Below, piece after piece: positions 19,253-28,095 of a DNA stretch of 64,000 nucleotides. Positions within the stretch are counted from its first letter, which is position 1. Each line of letters starts with the position of its first letter. This stretch comes from Oleiagrimonas sp963821885 (GTDB lineage Bacteria; Pseudomonadota; Gammaproteobacteria; Xanthomonadales; Rhodanobacteraceae). The position numbers were made by a program, and so were the translations under genes. The notes under the pieces are model-generated. The model worked only from the letters and a program-made list of their open reading frames with translations. It was not told where the DNA came from and ran no database searches. The stretch covers positions 1-64,000 of the forward strand of contig CAWGFN010000002.1 of assembly GCA_963821885.1 (NCBI GenBank), in the 5' to 3' direction.

Positions 19253-19611
19253 GCGAACCGGTCCTGAGTCCGCGCCAGCGACGCGCGCGCATCGCCGGCT
19301 ACGCCGGATGGATCGGCCTGATCGTGCTGCAGCTGGTCTGGCATGTCTGGCTGCTGCCCGATGCGCACAGCCCCATGAGCGCGGTGCTGCTGCTCGCGCT
19401 GGCGCCCCTGCTGCTGCCGCTGCTGGCCATCCGCCGACCCGCTCGCGCGCTGCTGTGGGCCGGCATCGTGGCGCTGTTCTATTTTTGCCACGGGGTGGCC
19501 GAAGTCTGGACGATTCCCGCCGAACGCCTGCTGGCCACCCTGGAGATCGCCTTCAGCCTGCTGCTGATCCTCGCCCTGGGCGCCGGCGTGCAACGACGCG
19601 GGCGCGGCTGA
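19249..19611 (+). CDS. DUF2069 family membrane protein
   Basis: A 120-residue protein with four hydrophobic segments, the pattern of DUF2069 proteins, which nearly always follow wrbA in gammaproteobacteria. Conserved residues include the FYFCHGVAEVW stretch in the third segment region. Translation is coupled to wrbA by a 4-base overlap. Function is unknown. Confidence 0.85.
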   Translation: MSEPVLSPRQRRARIAGYAGWIGLIVLQLVWHVWLLPDAHSPMSAVLLLALAPLLLPLLAIRRPARALLWAGIVALFYFCHGVAEVWTIPAERLLATLEIAFSLLLILALGAGVQRRGRG

Positions 19612-19675
19612 GCCGGACCGACGGCGAACGACGCCGGGTTTATACTTGGCCTCCGCCCGCGCGCCCGGAACCGCG

Positions 19676-21289
19676 ATGGAATTCCTGCAACAAGCACCCA
19701 GGCTGCCGCACCCGTATCGCGATGACCGCCTGCTGCAGGCCCTGATCGCCCGGCACGTGCCCGAGGCACGACGCGCGGCGCTGCGCGAGGATCTGGAGGC
19801 CCTGGGCGATTACGCCTGCATGGCATACGCGCGACGCCTGTCCGTCCCGGCCGAGGAACCCACGCTGACGCCATGGGCGCCCTGGGGCGAGCGCGTGGAC
19901 CGCATCGAGCTGACCCGCGCCTGGCGCGAGGGACCGGAACTGACCACCCGTCACGCCATCCTCGCCGCCGGCCACGACCCCGCGGCGGGTCCCGGCGCGC
20001 GCGTGGAACAGTTCGCGCGGGTCTACGTCTATCACGTGGCCAGCGAGTTCTACACCTGCCCGCTGGCCATGACCGACGGCGCCGTGACCGCGCTCAAGGC
20101 CTCCGGCAACGCCGAGCTGATCGCGCGCGCGCTGCCGCACTTCCTCAGCCGCGATGCCGGCGACTTCTGGCTGTCGGGCCAGTGGATGACCGAGACCGCC
20201 GGCGGTTCGGACGTGGCCCGCACGGGCACCGTGGCGCGACAGGACGCCGAGGGCCGCTGGCGGCTGTACGGCCGCAAGTGGTTCACCTCGGCGGTGGTCG
20301 GCGAGGCCGCCCTGGCCCTGGCTCGCCCCGAGGGCAGCGACGACCTGGCGCTGTTCTACGTCGAGACCCGGGATGCCGAGGGCCGCTGGCGCGAGCTGCG
20401 CATCGACCGCCTCAAGGACAAGCTGGGCACGCGCGAGCTGCCGACCGCCGAGATCCATCTCGACGGCCTGCCCGCCGAGCCGGTGCGCGGTCTCGATCAT
20501 GGCGTGCGGCAGATCGCGCCGATGCTCAACATCACCCGCACCTGGAACGCGGTCTGCGCGATCGCCAGCATGGCGCGCTGCCTGGGCCTGGCCCGCGACT
20601 ACGCGCGACGCCGGCAGGCCTTCGGCAAGGCGCTCATCGAGCATCCCCTGCACGCCCGCACCCTGGCCGACATGCAGGCCGAGTACGAGGCCGCCTTTGC
20701 CCTGACCTTCCACGTCGCCGACCTGCTCGGCCGCGTGGAGCACGGACCAACCACGCCCGAGGACACCGCCCGCCTGCGCCTGCTCACGCCGCTGGTGAAA
20801 CTGTGGACCGGCAAGCTGGCCACGGCCATCGCCTCGGAAACCCTGGAATGCTTCGGCGGCGCCGGATACGTCGAGGACACCGGCCTGCCCCGCCTGCTGC
20901 GCGACGCGCAGGTCTATTCGATCTGGGAAGGCACCACCAACGTGCTCTCCCTCGATACCCTGCGCGCGCTCGCCACGCACGGGCTGCAGACGCTGCGCGC
21001 GCACATCGATCAGCTGGCCGCCGGCGCACCGTCGTCGGTCCGCGCCCGCATCGATGAGGCCATGGACCACGCCCAGGCCTTCCTCGAGCGCCATGACGCG
21101 GCCTCCGACGCGATCCAGGCCGGCGCCCGACAGCTGGCCCTGACCCTGGCCCGCTGCACCGCCGCCGCATTGCTGGCCGGGCAGGCCGGCGGCGATTCAC
21201 GCTCACGCGCGATCCTCGACACCTTCCTAGACAACGGCCTCGACCGACTCAGGGACACACGCAGCGACCCACGCACCCTGCTTGACTGA
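19676..21289 (+). CDS. AidB-like acyl-CoA dehydrogenase
   Basis: A 537-residue FAD flavoprotein of the acyl-CoA dehydrogenase superfamily, longer than standard members and with the arrangement seen in AidB and isovaleryl-CoA dehydrogenase-like relatives. Visible are the FAD-binding stretch WMTETAGGSDVARTGT, WFTSAVVGE, the RRQAFGKALIEHPL segment and the C-terminal YSIWEGTTNVLSLDTLRA, whose Glu is in the catalytic-base position. E. coli AidB is part of the adaptive response to alkylation; whether this one acts on DNA damage or on an acyl-CoA is open. The ATG at 19676 is used; a GTG-type start 30 bases upstream is possible. Confidence 0.85.
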   Translation: MEFLQQAPRLPHPYRDDRLLQALIARHVPEARRAALREDLEALGDYACMAYARRLSVPAEEPTLTPWAPWGERVDRIELTRAWREGPELTTRHAILAAGHDPAAGPGARVEQFARVYVYHVASEFYTCPLAMTDGAVTALKASGNAELIARALPHFLSRDAGDFWLSGQWMTETAGGSDVARTGTVARQDAEGRWRLYGRKWFTSAVVGEAALALARPEGSDDLALFYVETRDAEGRWRELRIDRLKDKLGTRELPTAEIHLDGLPAEPVRGLDHGVRQIAPMLNITRTWNAVCAIASMARCLGLARDYARRRQAFGKALIEHPLHARTLADMQAEYEAAFALTFHVADLLGRVEHGPTTPEDTARLRLLTPLVKLWTGKLATAIASETLECFGGAGYVEDTGLPRLLRDAQVYSIWEGTTNVLSLDTLRALATHGLQTLRAHIDQLAAGAPSSVRARIDEAMDHAQAFLERHDAASDAIQAGARQLALTLARCTAAALLAGQAGGDSRSRAILDTFLDNGLDRLRDTRSDPRTLLD

Positions 21290-21331
21290 CGCCCCACCTG
21301 ACCCGAACGCAACCCCAGGACCCGAATCGAC

Positions 21332-21829
21332 ATGCAGCACCTGACCATCGTCACCACCGGCGGCACCATCGACAAGATCTATTTCGACGCCAAGTCGGAC
21401 TACCAGATCGGCGCGCCGCAGATCGGCGACATCCTCACCCAGCTGGGCGTGGATTTCCGTTTCGAGGTGAACTCGATCCTGCGCAAGGACAGCCTGGACA
21501 TGACCGACGACGATCGCCGCCTGATCCGCAGCACCATCGAGGCGCAGCCGCACCGCCATGTCCTGGTCACCCACGGCACCGATTCCATGGTCGACACCGC
21601 GCGCATGCTGAGCGGGATCGAGGGCAAGACCATCGTGCTCACCGGCGCGCTCAATCCGGCACGCTTCCAGGGTTCGGACGCGGTATTCAACATCGGTTGC
21701 GCGGTCGGCGCGGTGCAGAGCCTGGGCGATGGCGTGTGGATCGCCATGAACGGACGCATCTGGGACCCCAGGCGCGTGCGCAAGAACCGCGACGCCAACC
21801 GCTTCGAGACCGATACCTCCGGCGCCTGA
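21332..21829 (+). CDS. Asparaginase-like protein, N-terminal domain only
   Basis: A 165-residue protein that matches only the N-terminal half of type I/II L-asparaginases (usually about 330 residues). The first catalytic Thr is in VTTGGTIDK and the second Thr-Asp pair in THGTDSMVDTA. The normal C-terminal domain is absent and the frame ends in a clean stop, with a hairpin right after it. Short stand-alone versions are known in proteobacteria, so this is probably a complete gene. Catalysis would need a dimer arrangement different from the classical one; activity is not predictable. Confidence 0.8.
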   Translation: MQHLTIVTTGGTIDKIYFDAKSDYQIGAPQIGDILTQLGVDFRFEVNSILRKDSLDMTDDDRRLIRSTIEAQPHRHVLVTHGTDSMVDTARMLSGIEGKTIVLTGALNPARFQGSDAVFNIGCAVGAVQSLGDGVWIAMNGRIWDPRRVRKNRDANRFETDTSGA

Positions 21830-21838
21830 CGCCAAGGA

Positions 21839-21868
21839 GGTGCCCGGCCGAGGGCACGGCCGGGCACC
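21839..21868 (+). terminator. Hairpin after the asparaginase-like gene
   Basis: A perfect 11-bp stem (21839-21849 with 21858-21868) begins 9 bases past the stop codon. It lacks a U run, so it may be a weak or Rho-assisted terminator or an mRNA-stabilising end. Confidence 0.5.
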
Positions 21869-22007
21869 GATGCAACATTCCCTGTCGGCGACATCCCTGT
21901 CCGGCCATGGGGGCGGCCCTGATCCCTTTCCGTCACGTGCAGTCCCTGCACGTGCATGCCTGGAACCTGCGCGGCGGCCCGTCGCGCGAACCGCTGCTTG
22001 CGGCCAA

Positions 22008-22049
22008 GCTAAATCCCCAGGCTGGGGAATGGAAATAGGAAAAAGTATG
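22008..22049. promoter_or_regulatory. Conserved palindrome plus AATAGGAAAAAGTATG element, copy 1
   Basis: CCCCA-N3-TGGGG followed after exactly 6 bases by AATAGGAAAAAGTATG, preceded by GCTA. The same arrangement with the same spacing occurs at 27956-27996. Here it lies between the convergent asparaginase-like and M4 protease genes. It has no gene assigned. The rest of 21830-22201 holds only the hairpins listed separately. What it binds or encodes is unknown. Confidence 0.5.
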
Positions 22050-22088
22050 CCTCCCCGGTGAGCGCATGGCGTTTTGCCGAAAACGTGC

Positions 22089-22118
22089 AAAAAAAGTGCC
22101 CGGCATCAAGCCGGGCAC
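22089..22118 (-). terminator. Strong intrinsic terminator of the M4 protease gene
   Basis: A perfect 9-bp stem (22096-22104 with 22110-22118, loop of 5) followed on the minus strand by seven U. It lies about 85 bases past the protease stop. Confidence 0.9.
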
Positions 22119-22201
22119 CAGGTTCGGGGTGGCCCCATCGGGGCGATCCCCACGGGTCGTTGCGACCCGAGGCGCACCTTCCGGTGCTCATGTGATTTCG
22201 A

Positions 22202-24403
22202 TCAGAACTGCAGGCTCCAGTCGTCGATGTAACCGGTATCGCCCCTGTAGACGTCATCCACCTTCAGGCGCCACTGGCCATTGGGGTTGATGCTCGAGGC
22301 ATCGATGCTCCAGGTCTGGTCGACGTTGTCGGCGCTGTCCGAACCACTGGGATTCTTCAGCACCACGCTGCCGCCATTGGGCTCGTACAGCGTGACGCGC
22401 AGATCACCGCGGTAGGTATGCACGATCTTCACGTGCACCTGCAGGCTGCTCGGACCCGGGTTGTTCTCGCCGCTGACCGTGATGTAGCTGCTGGCCGTGC
22501 TGCGATCCGGGATGCTGACGTTGGTGGAGTTGTCGTAGGTGCCACCACCACCGCCGCCGCCACCGCCACCGCCTTCGGTCCAGGTGGCCTTGAGGCTGAC
22601 GTTGGAGTAGCTGCTGTACGCATTGAGCTTGACGTAGTACGTACCGGTCTGCGGCGTGGAGAAGCTGCAGCTTTCGCTGTTGCCGTTCTTGTACGGACGG
22701 CAGTCGTAGCTGGTCAGGGTCGGCGCCGAACCGAACTTCACGTACAGGTCGGCATCACCGCTGCCACCGGAGATCGAGATCACCAGGTTGCTGGCACCGG
22801 ACGGGATGGCCACGGTGTAGGCGTCGCTCAGCGTGCCGGAGGCGCCGGACAGGGTCACGGGAACGCCGTTCTGCAGCGCACCGCCACCACTGCCGCCGCC
22901 ACCGCCGCCGCCACCACCGCTCGGGCAGGTCACGCCCACGGCGCTGAAGGCACTGGCGACATTGGCCGAGGAATAGCCCAGGTCCGTGGCCGCGCTCTCG
23001 ACGCCGCAGGCGCCGCTGTTGAACGTGGCGCTGGAGGTCCAGTACAGGGCGTTGGCGCGCTCGAACACCTCGAAGGCCTTGCGCGTGTTCCAGCCGCTGG
23101 TCTTGGCCAGGGTGCAGAAGGCCTTGTTGTACACGCCGCTGGAGTAATGCACGTCCAGGCCGCTGTAGTACTGCGAGGCATTGTCGATCGACGAGCCATC
23201 CGAGCTCGGCGTGCACATGTAGCGCAGCGCGGTGCCGCTCTTGACGATCTCGGCGCCGACCAGCCAGTCATTGGCGCCGCGGTCGTAGTACTCGGCCGCC
23301 TCGCCGGCCATGTCCGAGAAGGCCTCGTTCATGCCGCCGGACTGGCCCGAGTAGGCCAGGTTGGAGTGCTGCTCGGTGAAGCCGTGGCTGATTTCATGGC
23401 TGGTCACGTCCAGCGACACCAGCGGGTAGAAATAGCTGGCACCGTCGCCGAAGTTCATCGCCGTGCCGTCCCAGTAGGCGTTCTCGTAGCTGTTGCCCAG
23501 GTGCACCTTCATGTTCAGCACCTGGTTCAGCGGCGGCGCGCCGAACCAGTCGTTGTACATGTCGTGCACCACGCCACCGAAATGATGCGCATCGTTGATC
23601 GGCGAGTAGGCGCCGTTGATGCCGTCACCGGTGTGGGTCGAGCAGGGGAAGCTGACCAGCGTGCCCGAACCCGATGTGGCGTGGTTCATGTCGTAGGTGC
23701 GCACGTAGGCGTTGGACATCGTGCAGGTGCTGCCCGACTGGGACACCACCAGGGCCGGATAGTCGGTGCCGTAGTTGTACTGGCCGGTCTTGGTGTTGCC
23801 GCCCGGGCCGTAGCCGTCGGCGGTGGTCAGGCCGTCCCAGTGCTTGATCACCCGGCCGGTGTTGGCGTCGATGATCGCCGTCGGACGCGACGGCTGCACG
23901 CCGGTGACCAGGTACGAGGTCAGGTACACCAGGCGAGTCTGCCCGCTGGCTTCCGGATACACGTACAGGTCGGCCTTGCGGTTGGCGATCCGCTGACCGG
24001 GTCCGAGGAACGGGTCACGGAAGCCACGCAGGGTGCTGATGGCCCGCTTGGGTGCCAGGGCCGCATGCAGGTTGGGCATGCCCAGCGAGCGTTCGAGCAC
24101 GCCGTTGGCCTTCAGGGCACGTCCCTGGCCATCACGTTCGACCGCGATGCTGCGCCCATAGACCGGGATCCCGTGGTAGGTCTGCTGCATGCGCATGGTG
24201 TACGTGCCATGGCGCGTGGGACGCGTGTAGCGCTCCTTCAGCGCCATGCCCTGCTCGAGACCCAGTTTGGTGACCAGCTGCTTGGTCTGCGCGCCCGATA
24301 ACGGGCGTTCATGCAGCTGGTCCTTGGATGCGGCGTTGACCACCGTACAGGCGATCAGACCCATCGCCGCGGCGATGATCTTCATTTGCAACTTTCCAGG
24401 CAT
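22202..24403 (-). CDS. Secreted M4 (thermolysin/vibriolysin-like) metalloprotease with PPC and P domains
   Basis: A 733-residue secreted zinc protease. Order: signal peptide (about 1-24); FTP/PepSY-type propeptide (about 35-190); M4 catalytic domain with the zinc motif HEISH at 336-340, third ligand Glu in GGMNEAFSD (about 360) and the downstream catalytic-His region DVHYSSGVYNKAF; a Gly-rich linker; a PPC-type domain (about 510-620); a second Gly linker; and a proprotein-convertase P domain to the end. Cys pairs suggest disulfides. GGAGGGG lies 9 bases before the ATG. Probably exported by Sec and type II secretion and matured by loss of pro- and C-terminal parts; that is family knowledge. 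Its PPC coding sequence is almost identical over about 90 bases to that of the S53 protease next door. Confidence 0.95.
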   Translation of the reverse strand: MPGKLQMKIIAAAMGLIACTVVNAASKDQLHERPLSGAQTKQLVTKLGLEQGMALKERYTRPTRHGTYTMRMQQTYHGIPVYGRSIAVERDGQGRALKANGVLERSLGMPNLHAALAPKRAISTLRGFRDPFLGPGQRIANRKADLYVYPEASGQTRLVYLTSYLVTGVQPSRPTAIIDANTGRVIKHWDGLTTADGYGPGGNTKTGQYNYGTDYPALVVSQSGSTCTMSNAYVRTYDMNHATSGSGTLVSFPCSTHTGDGINGAYSPINDAHHFGGVVHDMYNDWFGAPPLNQVLNMKVHLGNSYENAYWDGTAMNFGDGASYFYPLVSLDVTSHEISHGFTEQHSNLAYSGQSGGMNEAFSDMAGEAAEYYDRGANDWLVGAEIVKSGTALRYMCTPSSDGSSIDNASQYYSGLDVHYSSGVYNKAFCTLAKTSGWNTRKAFEVFERANALYWTSSATFNSGACGVESAATDLGYSSANVASAFSAVGVTCPSGGGGGGGGGSGGGALQNGVPVTLSGASGTLSDAYTVAIPSGASNLVISISGGSGDADLYVKFGSAPTLTSYDCRPYKNGNSESCSFSTPQTGTYYVKLNAYSSYSNVSLKATWTEGGGGGGGGGGGTYDNSTNVSIPDRSTASSYITVSGENNPGPSSLQVHVKIVHTYRGDLRVTLYEPNGGSVVLKNPSGSDSADNVDQTWSIDASSINPNGQWRLKVDDVYRGDTGYIDDWSLQF

Positions 24404-24915
24404 GGAAATATTCCCCTCCGAATAGCCCGTGACATGCGCATGTTCCTGACGGCGACGTCACCGGGCCGTTGAGATACCGCGGAACCTCCGCGGTGCGATA
24501 TCGAGCTGCTCCGGAACCGTTCCAAATACCGGCACACCCTCCCCCTCGTTCCCTAGAAGGAGCGCCGTTGAACGTCGATTGCCCTGGTTGTGCGGCGTCC
24601 CCCATGACGCCGTTCGGAGCGTCGCGAAGCATCTCCCCAGCGCGTCGCGACGGACGTACGCTAGGGAGCCGCGCAAGCGCCGGTCAAGCGCGCTTTAGGA
24701 ATCATTCCGAGCGCGAATTCAGCATCCATTCATCTCAATTCCACAGGCCGCATGCCGCCTCGATCAGGCCTTATGGAAATCCGGCAAAACGAAAAAAACT
24801 CTTCAGGATGAGGATCTTACGATCGCCTCATTTTCATGCGCCAACGGTCGGCGAAGGGCTTTCCTGCCCCGGAGGCGGCCCTCCCGGCAACGGTGAGGGC
24901 ATGCTTGGAAGTCAC
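24404..24915. other. Intergenic region between the two secreted proteases
   Basis: About 510 bases with no convincing gene. It must contain the promoter of the M4 gene (minus strand). A/T-rich patches around 24700-24830 stand out from the GC-rich surroundings, but I cannot fix a -35/-10 pair with confidence. Confidence 0.4.
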
Positions 24916-24949
24916 AAAAAAACGCGGGACCGCTTGCGCGGCCCCGCGT
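24916..24949 (-). terminator. Strong intrinsic terminator of the S53 protease gene
   Basis: A GC-rich stem of about 12 bp with a short GCAAG-type loop (24923-24949) followed on the minus strand by seven U. It lies 25 bases past the protease stop codon. Confidence 0.9.
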
Positions 24950-24974
24950 CCGTTTCACTGCTCTTGCGAAGCGT

Positions 24975-27707
24975 TTACTGCGCGTCGAGCGTGATGTCGT
25001 CCAGCACGAACGAGGTCTGGTTGGAATAGTCCTCGGTACCCGTGAACTTGATGGTCACGGTCTGGCCAACGTAGGCGCTCAGGTTGAAGCTGTGCTTGGC
25101 GTAGCCCGAGGCCGCATCAAGGTTGCTGTAGGTATGCAGGGTCTTGAGCACGCTGCCACTGCTGTTCAGCACCTGCACCTTGAGCTTGTCGTACTTCGAC
25201 GAGGAGGTCGTCTCCGCCGTGTCCACGTGCAGGTAGAAGTTCAGCGTGGCCGAACTGTCGCCGCTGGGGATCGTCACGGTCTGCGACACGGTATCGGTAT
25301 GCGATGAGCCGTAGCCGTCCAGCCATGCGAAGTACGTGCCGCCATGGGCCGACTGCGAGGAACAGCCGCTGTTGCTGCACAGGGTGCCGCTGCTCATGGT
25401 CCACGGCGAGGCACTGCCGCTTTCGAAGCCGGAGTTGCCCAGCAGCTGCGAACCACCGCCGCCGCCGCCACCACCGCCGCCGCCGGAGGAGACGGTCCAG
25501 GTCGCCTTCAGGCTGACGTTGGAATAGGCCTGGTAGCCATTGAGGGCCACGTAGTAGGTACCGGTCTGCGGCGTGCTGAAGCTGCAGTTCTCGGTGTTGC
25601 CGTTGACGTACGGACGGCAGTCGTAGCTGCTCAGGGTCGGCGCCGAACCGAACTTCACGTACAGGTCCGCGTCACCGCTGCCACCGGAGATCGAGATCAC
25701 CAGGTTGCTGGCACCGGACGGGATGGCCACGGTGTAGTTGTTGCCGAAGGCACCCTGGGCACCGGACACGGTCACCGGCACGCCGTTGGACAGCGCATTG
25801 CCGCCGCCACCGCCGCCGCCGCCGCCACTGGACACGGTGACCGAAGCGGTCTTGGTGTCGGTCGCGCCGTCGTTGTCGGTCACGGTCAGGCTGACGGTGT
25901 AGGTACCGGCCGCGCCGTAGGTGTGGCTCGGGTTGGTCGACGAAGAGGTCGAACCGTCACCGAAGTCCCATGAACGCGAGGCAATGGAGCCGTCGCTGTC
26001 GCTTGAGGCATCGGTGAAGTTCACGGTCAGGCCGCTGACGCTGTCGCTGAAGTTCGCGACCGGCGGATTGTTGCTGGTACCGCCACCGCCGCCGATGTCG
26101 TTCATCGCGTTGGACAGGATCAGGCTGCCGCGACCGCTGGCCAGGTCGTAACCCGTGCTCGCGCTCTCGCCACCGTTGTTGCCGGAGGTGATGTCGTGGA
26201 AATCCGAGGCCGGCAGCTGATAGATCAGCGGACCGGCGAAGCCCACGCTGGTGCCCTTGACCGCGATCACGCGGGCCCAGAGGCCGGCGAAGATGGGTGC
26301 CGAGAGGCTGGTGCCGCCGACCTGGGTGGTGCTGCCGTTGACGATGATCTTGGCACCCGAATTCGGGTCGCCGTCGAAGGCCACGTCGGCCACGCCACGG
26401 TGCGTGCCGCTGAACAGCGTCTGCCAGCTGGGCTTGGGCTCGAAGGTGCTCTCGCTGCCGCCGCTGCTGCTCCACACGGTCTCGCTGTTCCAGCTGCTGG
26501 TGGAAGCGTTCAGCGTGGTGCCGGCTATGGCCATCACGTACTGCGACGCGGCCGGCCAGCTCGGGGTGGTGCCGCCGTTGCTGCACTCATCCGCGCCGGA
26601 GTCGCCGGTGGAGATGGAGAAGGTCTGGCCCTGGGCCACGGCCTGCTGGAAGGCCTGGTCCTGCGCAGCGGCCGAACCGTCGCCCTGCGCGGACGTCTCG
26701 CACTCGCCCAGCGACACATTGATGATCTTGGCCGCGTTGGCGCTGACCACCGTGTTGATGTCGGCGGTGAGGTTGGTGTTGGACAGGGTCGGGATGTTGT
26801 AGAAGATGATCTTGCCGACCTGGCCGCCCGCCGCACCGACGACATCCTGGCTGTCCAGGTTCCACTCGTCGACGCCGCTGGTGTCGCTGCTGGTGCCGTT
26901 GGTGTTGACCGTCTGCGTGGTCACCGTGGCCAGGCCGTTGTTCGACGTGAAGGTGTTCAGGTCGTTCTTGGTCTGGGTCAGGCTGCCCTGGGTGATGATG
27001 CCAACCGTCACGCCGGCCGCGGTCTGCACGCCGGTACCGCCGTAGATGGCGGAGAAGTCGGTCGGGTTGTGGCCGGTCACGGCCATCGTGCCGGCGCCCG
27101 CCATGCGATGGGCGAAGGTGTGCGGACGATCCACGTCCTGCAGGCCGATCACCGAGAGCACGGTGCCCTTCAGGCTCTGCGGGATGTGCACGCTGGCGTT
27201 ATTGGCAAAGGCCATGCGACCGCTGCGCGTGCGCACGCTGCGCATCGAGGTGTGGAAGGCCGCTTCCACCGTCGAGGCCGAGCCGTCGGCCGACACCAGC
27301 ATGCGGTTCTTGGAGATGCTGATGTTGTGGAAACCGAAGCGCTGCAGGTAATGCACCACGCGCTGCGCCTGCGAATGCGTCGGCGCATAGCGGCCCATGA
27401 ACTTGGCCGAGCTCAGATGATCCTCGGCCAGCGGCGACAGGTTCTTGCGCGCCGCCGCGATATAGGTCTTCAGTTCCTGGTGGTTGCGCAGCTTCAGCGC
27501 CACCGCGATGTGCATCTCGCGCGATGCATCCAGCTTGCCCAGCATGGTCTGGCTGGCGTGGATGTGGAAAGCGTGCCCCACGACCGGCGACTGCGCGCTG
27601 GCGGCATCGAACTGCTGACGCTGCCGGGCGCCGACCACACTGGTCGTCGCGAGAGCGGCCAGCCCGATGGCGGCCGCCAGGGTCTTCATGCGAAGAAGAC
27701 GTCCCAT
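24975..27707 (-). CDS. Secreted S53 (sedolisin/kumamolisin-like) protease with PKD, PPC and C-terminal beta domains
   Basis: A 910-residue secreted serine-carboxyl protease. Order: signal peptide (about 1-26); pro-kumamolisin activation domain (about 40-200); S53 catalytic domain with Glu281 and Asp285 in DEWNLDSQD, oxyanion Asp369 in STGDSGADE, nucleophile Ser467 in GGTSLSAPI, and the calcium-site DITSGNNGG; PKD domain (about 545-630, WDFGDGS); Gly linker and PPC-type domain (about 640-750); Gly linker and a MAM/carbohydrate-binding-like C-terminal domain. S53 enzymes usually act at low pH and self-process. GGGAGGAA lies 5 bases before the ATG. A strong terminator follows. It is upstream of the M4 gene on the same strand but is its own unit. 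Confidence 0.94.
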   Translation of the reverse strand: MGRLLRMKTLAAAIGLAALATTSVVGARQRQQFDAASAQSPVVGHAFHIHASQTMLGKLDASREMHIAVALKLRNHQELKTYIAAARKNLSPLAEDHLSSAKFMGRYAPTHSQAQRVVHYLQRFGFHNISISKNRMLVSADGSASTVEAAFHTSMRSVRTRSGRMAFANNASVHIPQSLKGTVLSVIGLQDVDRPHTFAHRMAGAGTMAVTGHNPTDFSAIYGGTGVQTAAGVTVGIITQGSLTQTKNDLNTFTSNNGLATVTTQTVNTNGTSSDTSGVDEWNLDSQDVVGAAGGQVGKIIFYNIPTLSNTNLTADINTVVSANAAKIINVSLGECETSAQGDGSAAAQDQAFQQAVAQGQTFSISTGDSGADECSNGGTTPSWPAASQYVMAIAGTTLNASTSSWNSETVWSSSGGSESTFEPKPSWQTLFSGTHRGVADVAFDGDPNSGAKIIVNGSTTQVGGTSLSAPIFAGLWARVIAVKGTSVGFAGPLIYQLPASDFHDITSGNNGGESASTGYDLASGRGSLILSNAMNDIGGGGGTSNNPPVANFSDSVSGLTVNFTDASSDSDGSIASRSWDFGDGSTSSSTNPSHTYGAAGTYTVSLTVTDNDGATDTKTASVTVSSGGGGGGGGGNALSNGVPVTVSGAQGAFGNNYTVAIPSGASNLVISISGGSGDADLYVKFGSAPTLSSYDCRPYVNGNTENCSFSTPQTGTYYVALNGYQAYSNVSLKATWTVSSGGGGGGGGGGGSQLLGNSGFESGSASPWTMSSGTLCSNSGCSSQSAHGGTYFAWLDGYGSSHTDTVSQTVTIPSGDSSATLNFYLHVDTAETTSSSKYDKLKVQVLNSSGSVLKTLHTYSNLDAASGYAKHSFNLSAYVGQTVTIKFTGTEDYSNQTSFVLDDITLDAQ

Positions 27708-28095
27708 TGAAATTCCTCCCGATAAGTTTTTTTAGGCAAAACAATCCTGTGCAGGCAAAAATGCCCGCATGACATGTCTCGAGCCCTGACGACTCGCGGA
27801 TTGCTTTCGTGATTGGTCCGCCCGCACCTCGACGCCGCGCCGATCCCCTTCGATCCCTGATCCAGCGCATGCGTGGTACATCCAAAGATGGGCGACCCCC
27901 CGCCGACCATCAATACGGACCCTCCGCCGGCCTCCCGCCGTCGGTATGACTACACGCTATTCCCCATGATGGGGATACTCAATAGGAAAAAGTATGACGG
28001 GCACGCACGCAGCGACAGCAAGCCGTGCGTGACTGCGGGCAACTGCGGAATGCAGCCGCGTGGATTCGCGGTCGTGGGCCACCCGATCCGCGGGT
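27708..28095. other. Upstream region of the S53 protease
   Basis: About 390 bases without a gene, containing the protease promoter and, at 27956-27996, the conserved palindrome element. An A/T-rich stretch at about 27720-27745 (minus strand, just before the ribosome site) is likely 5' leader. Confidence 0.4.
27956..27996. promoter_or_regulatory. Conserved palindrome plus AATAGGAAAAAGTATG element, copy 2
   Basis: CCCCA-N3-TGGGG, a 6-base spacer, then AATAGGAAAAAGTATG, matching the copy at 22008-22049 in both sequence and spacing. It lies about 250 bases upstream of the S53 protease start and about 100 bases past the sufT-like stop. On the plus strand AGGA is spaced like a ribosome site from the ATG, opening a 12-codon frame that is not conserved in copy 1. 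Candidate operator, promoter or small RNA; function unknown. Confidence 0.5.
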
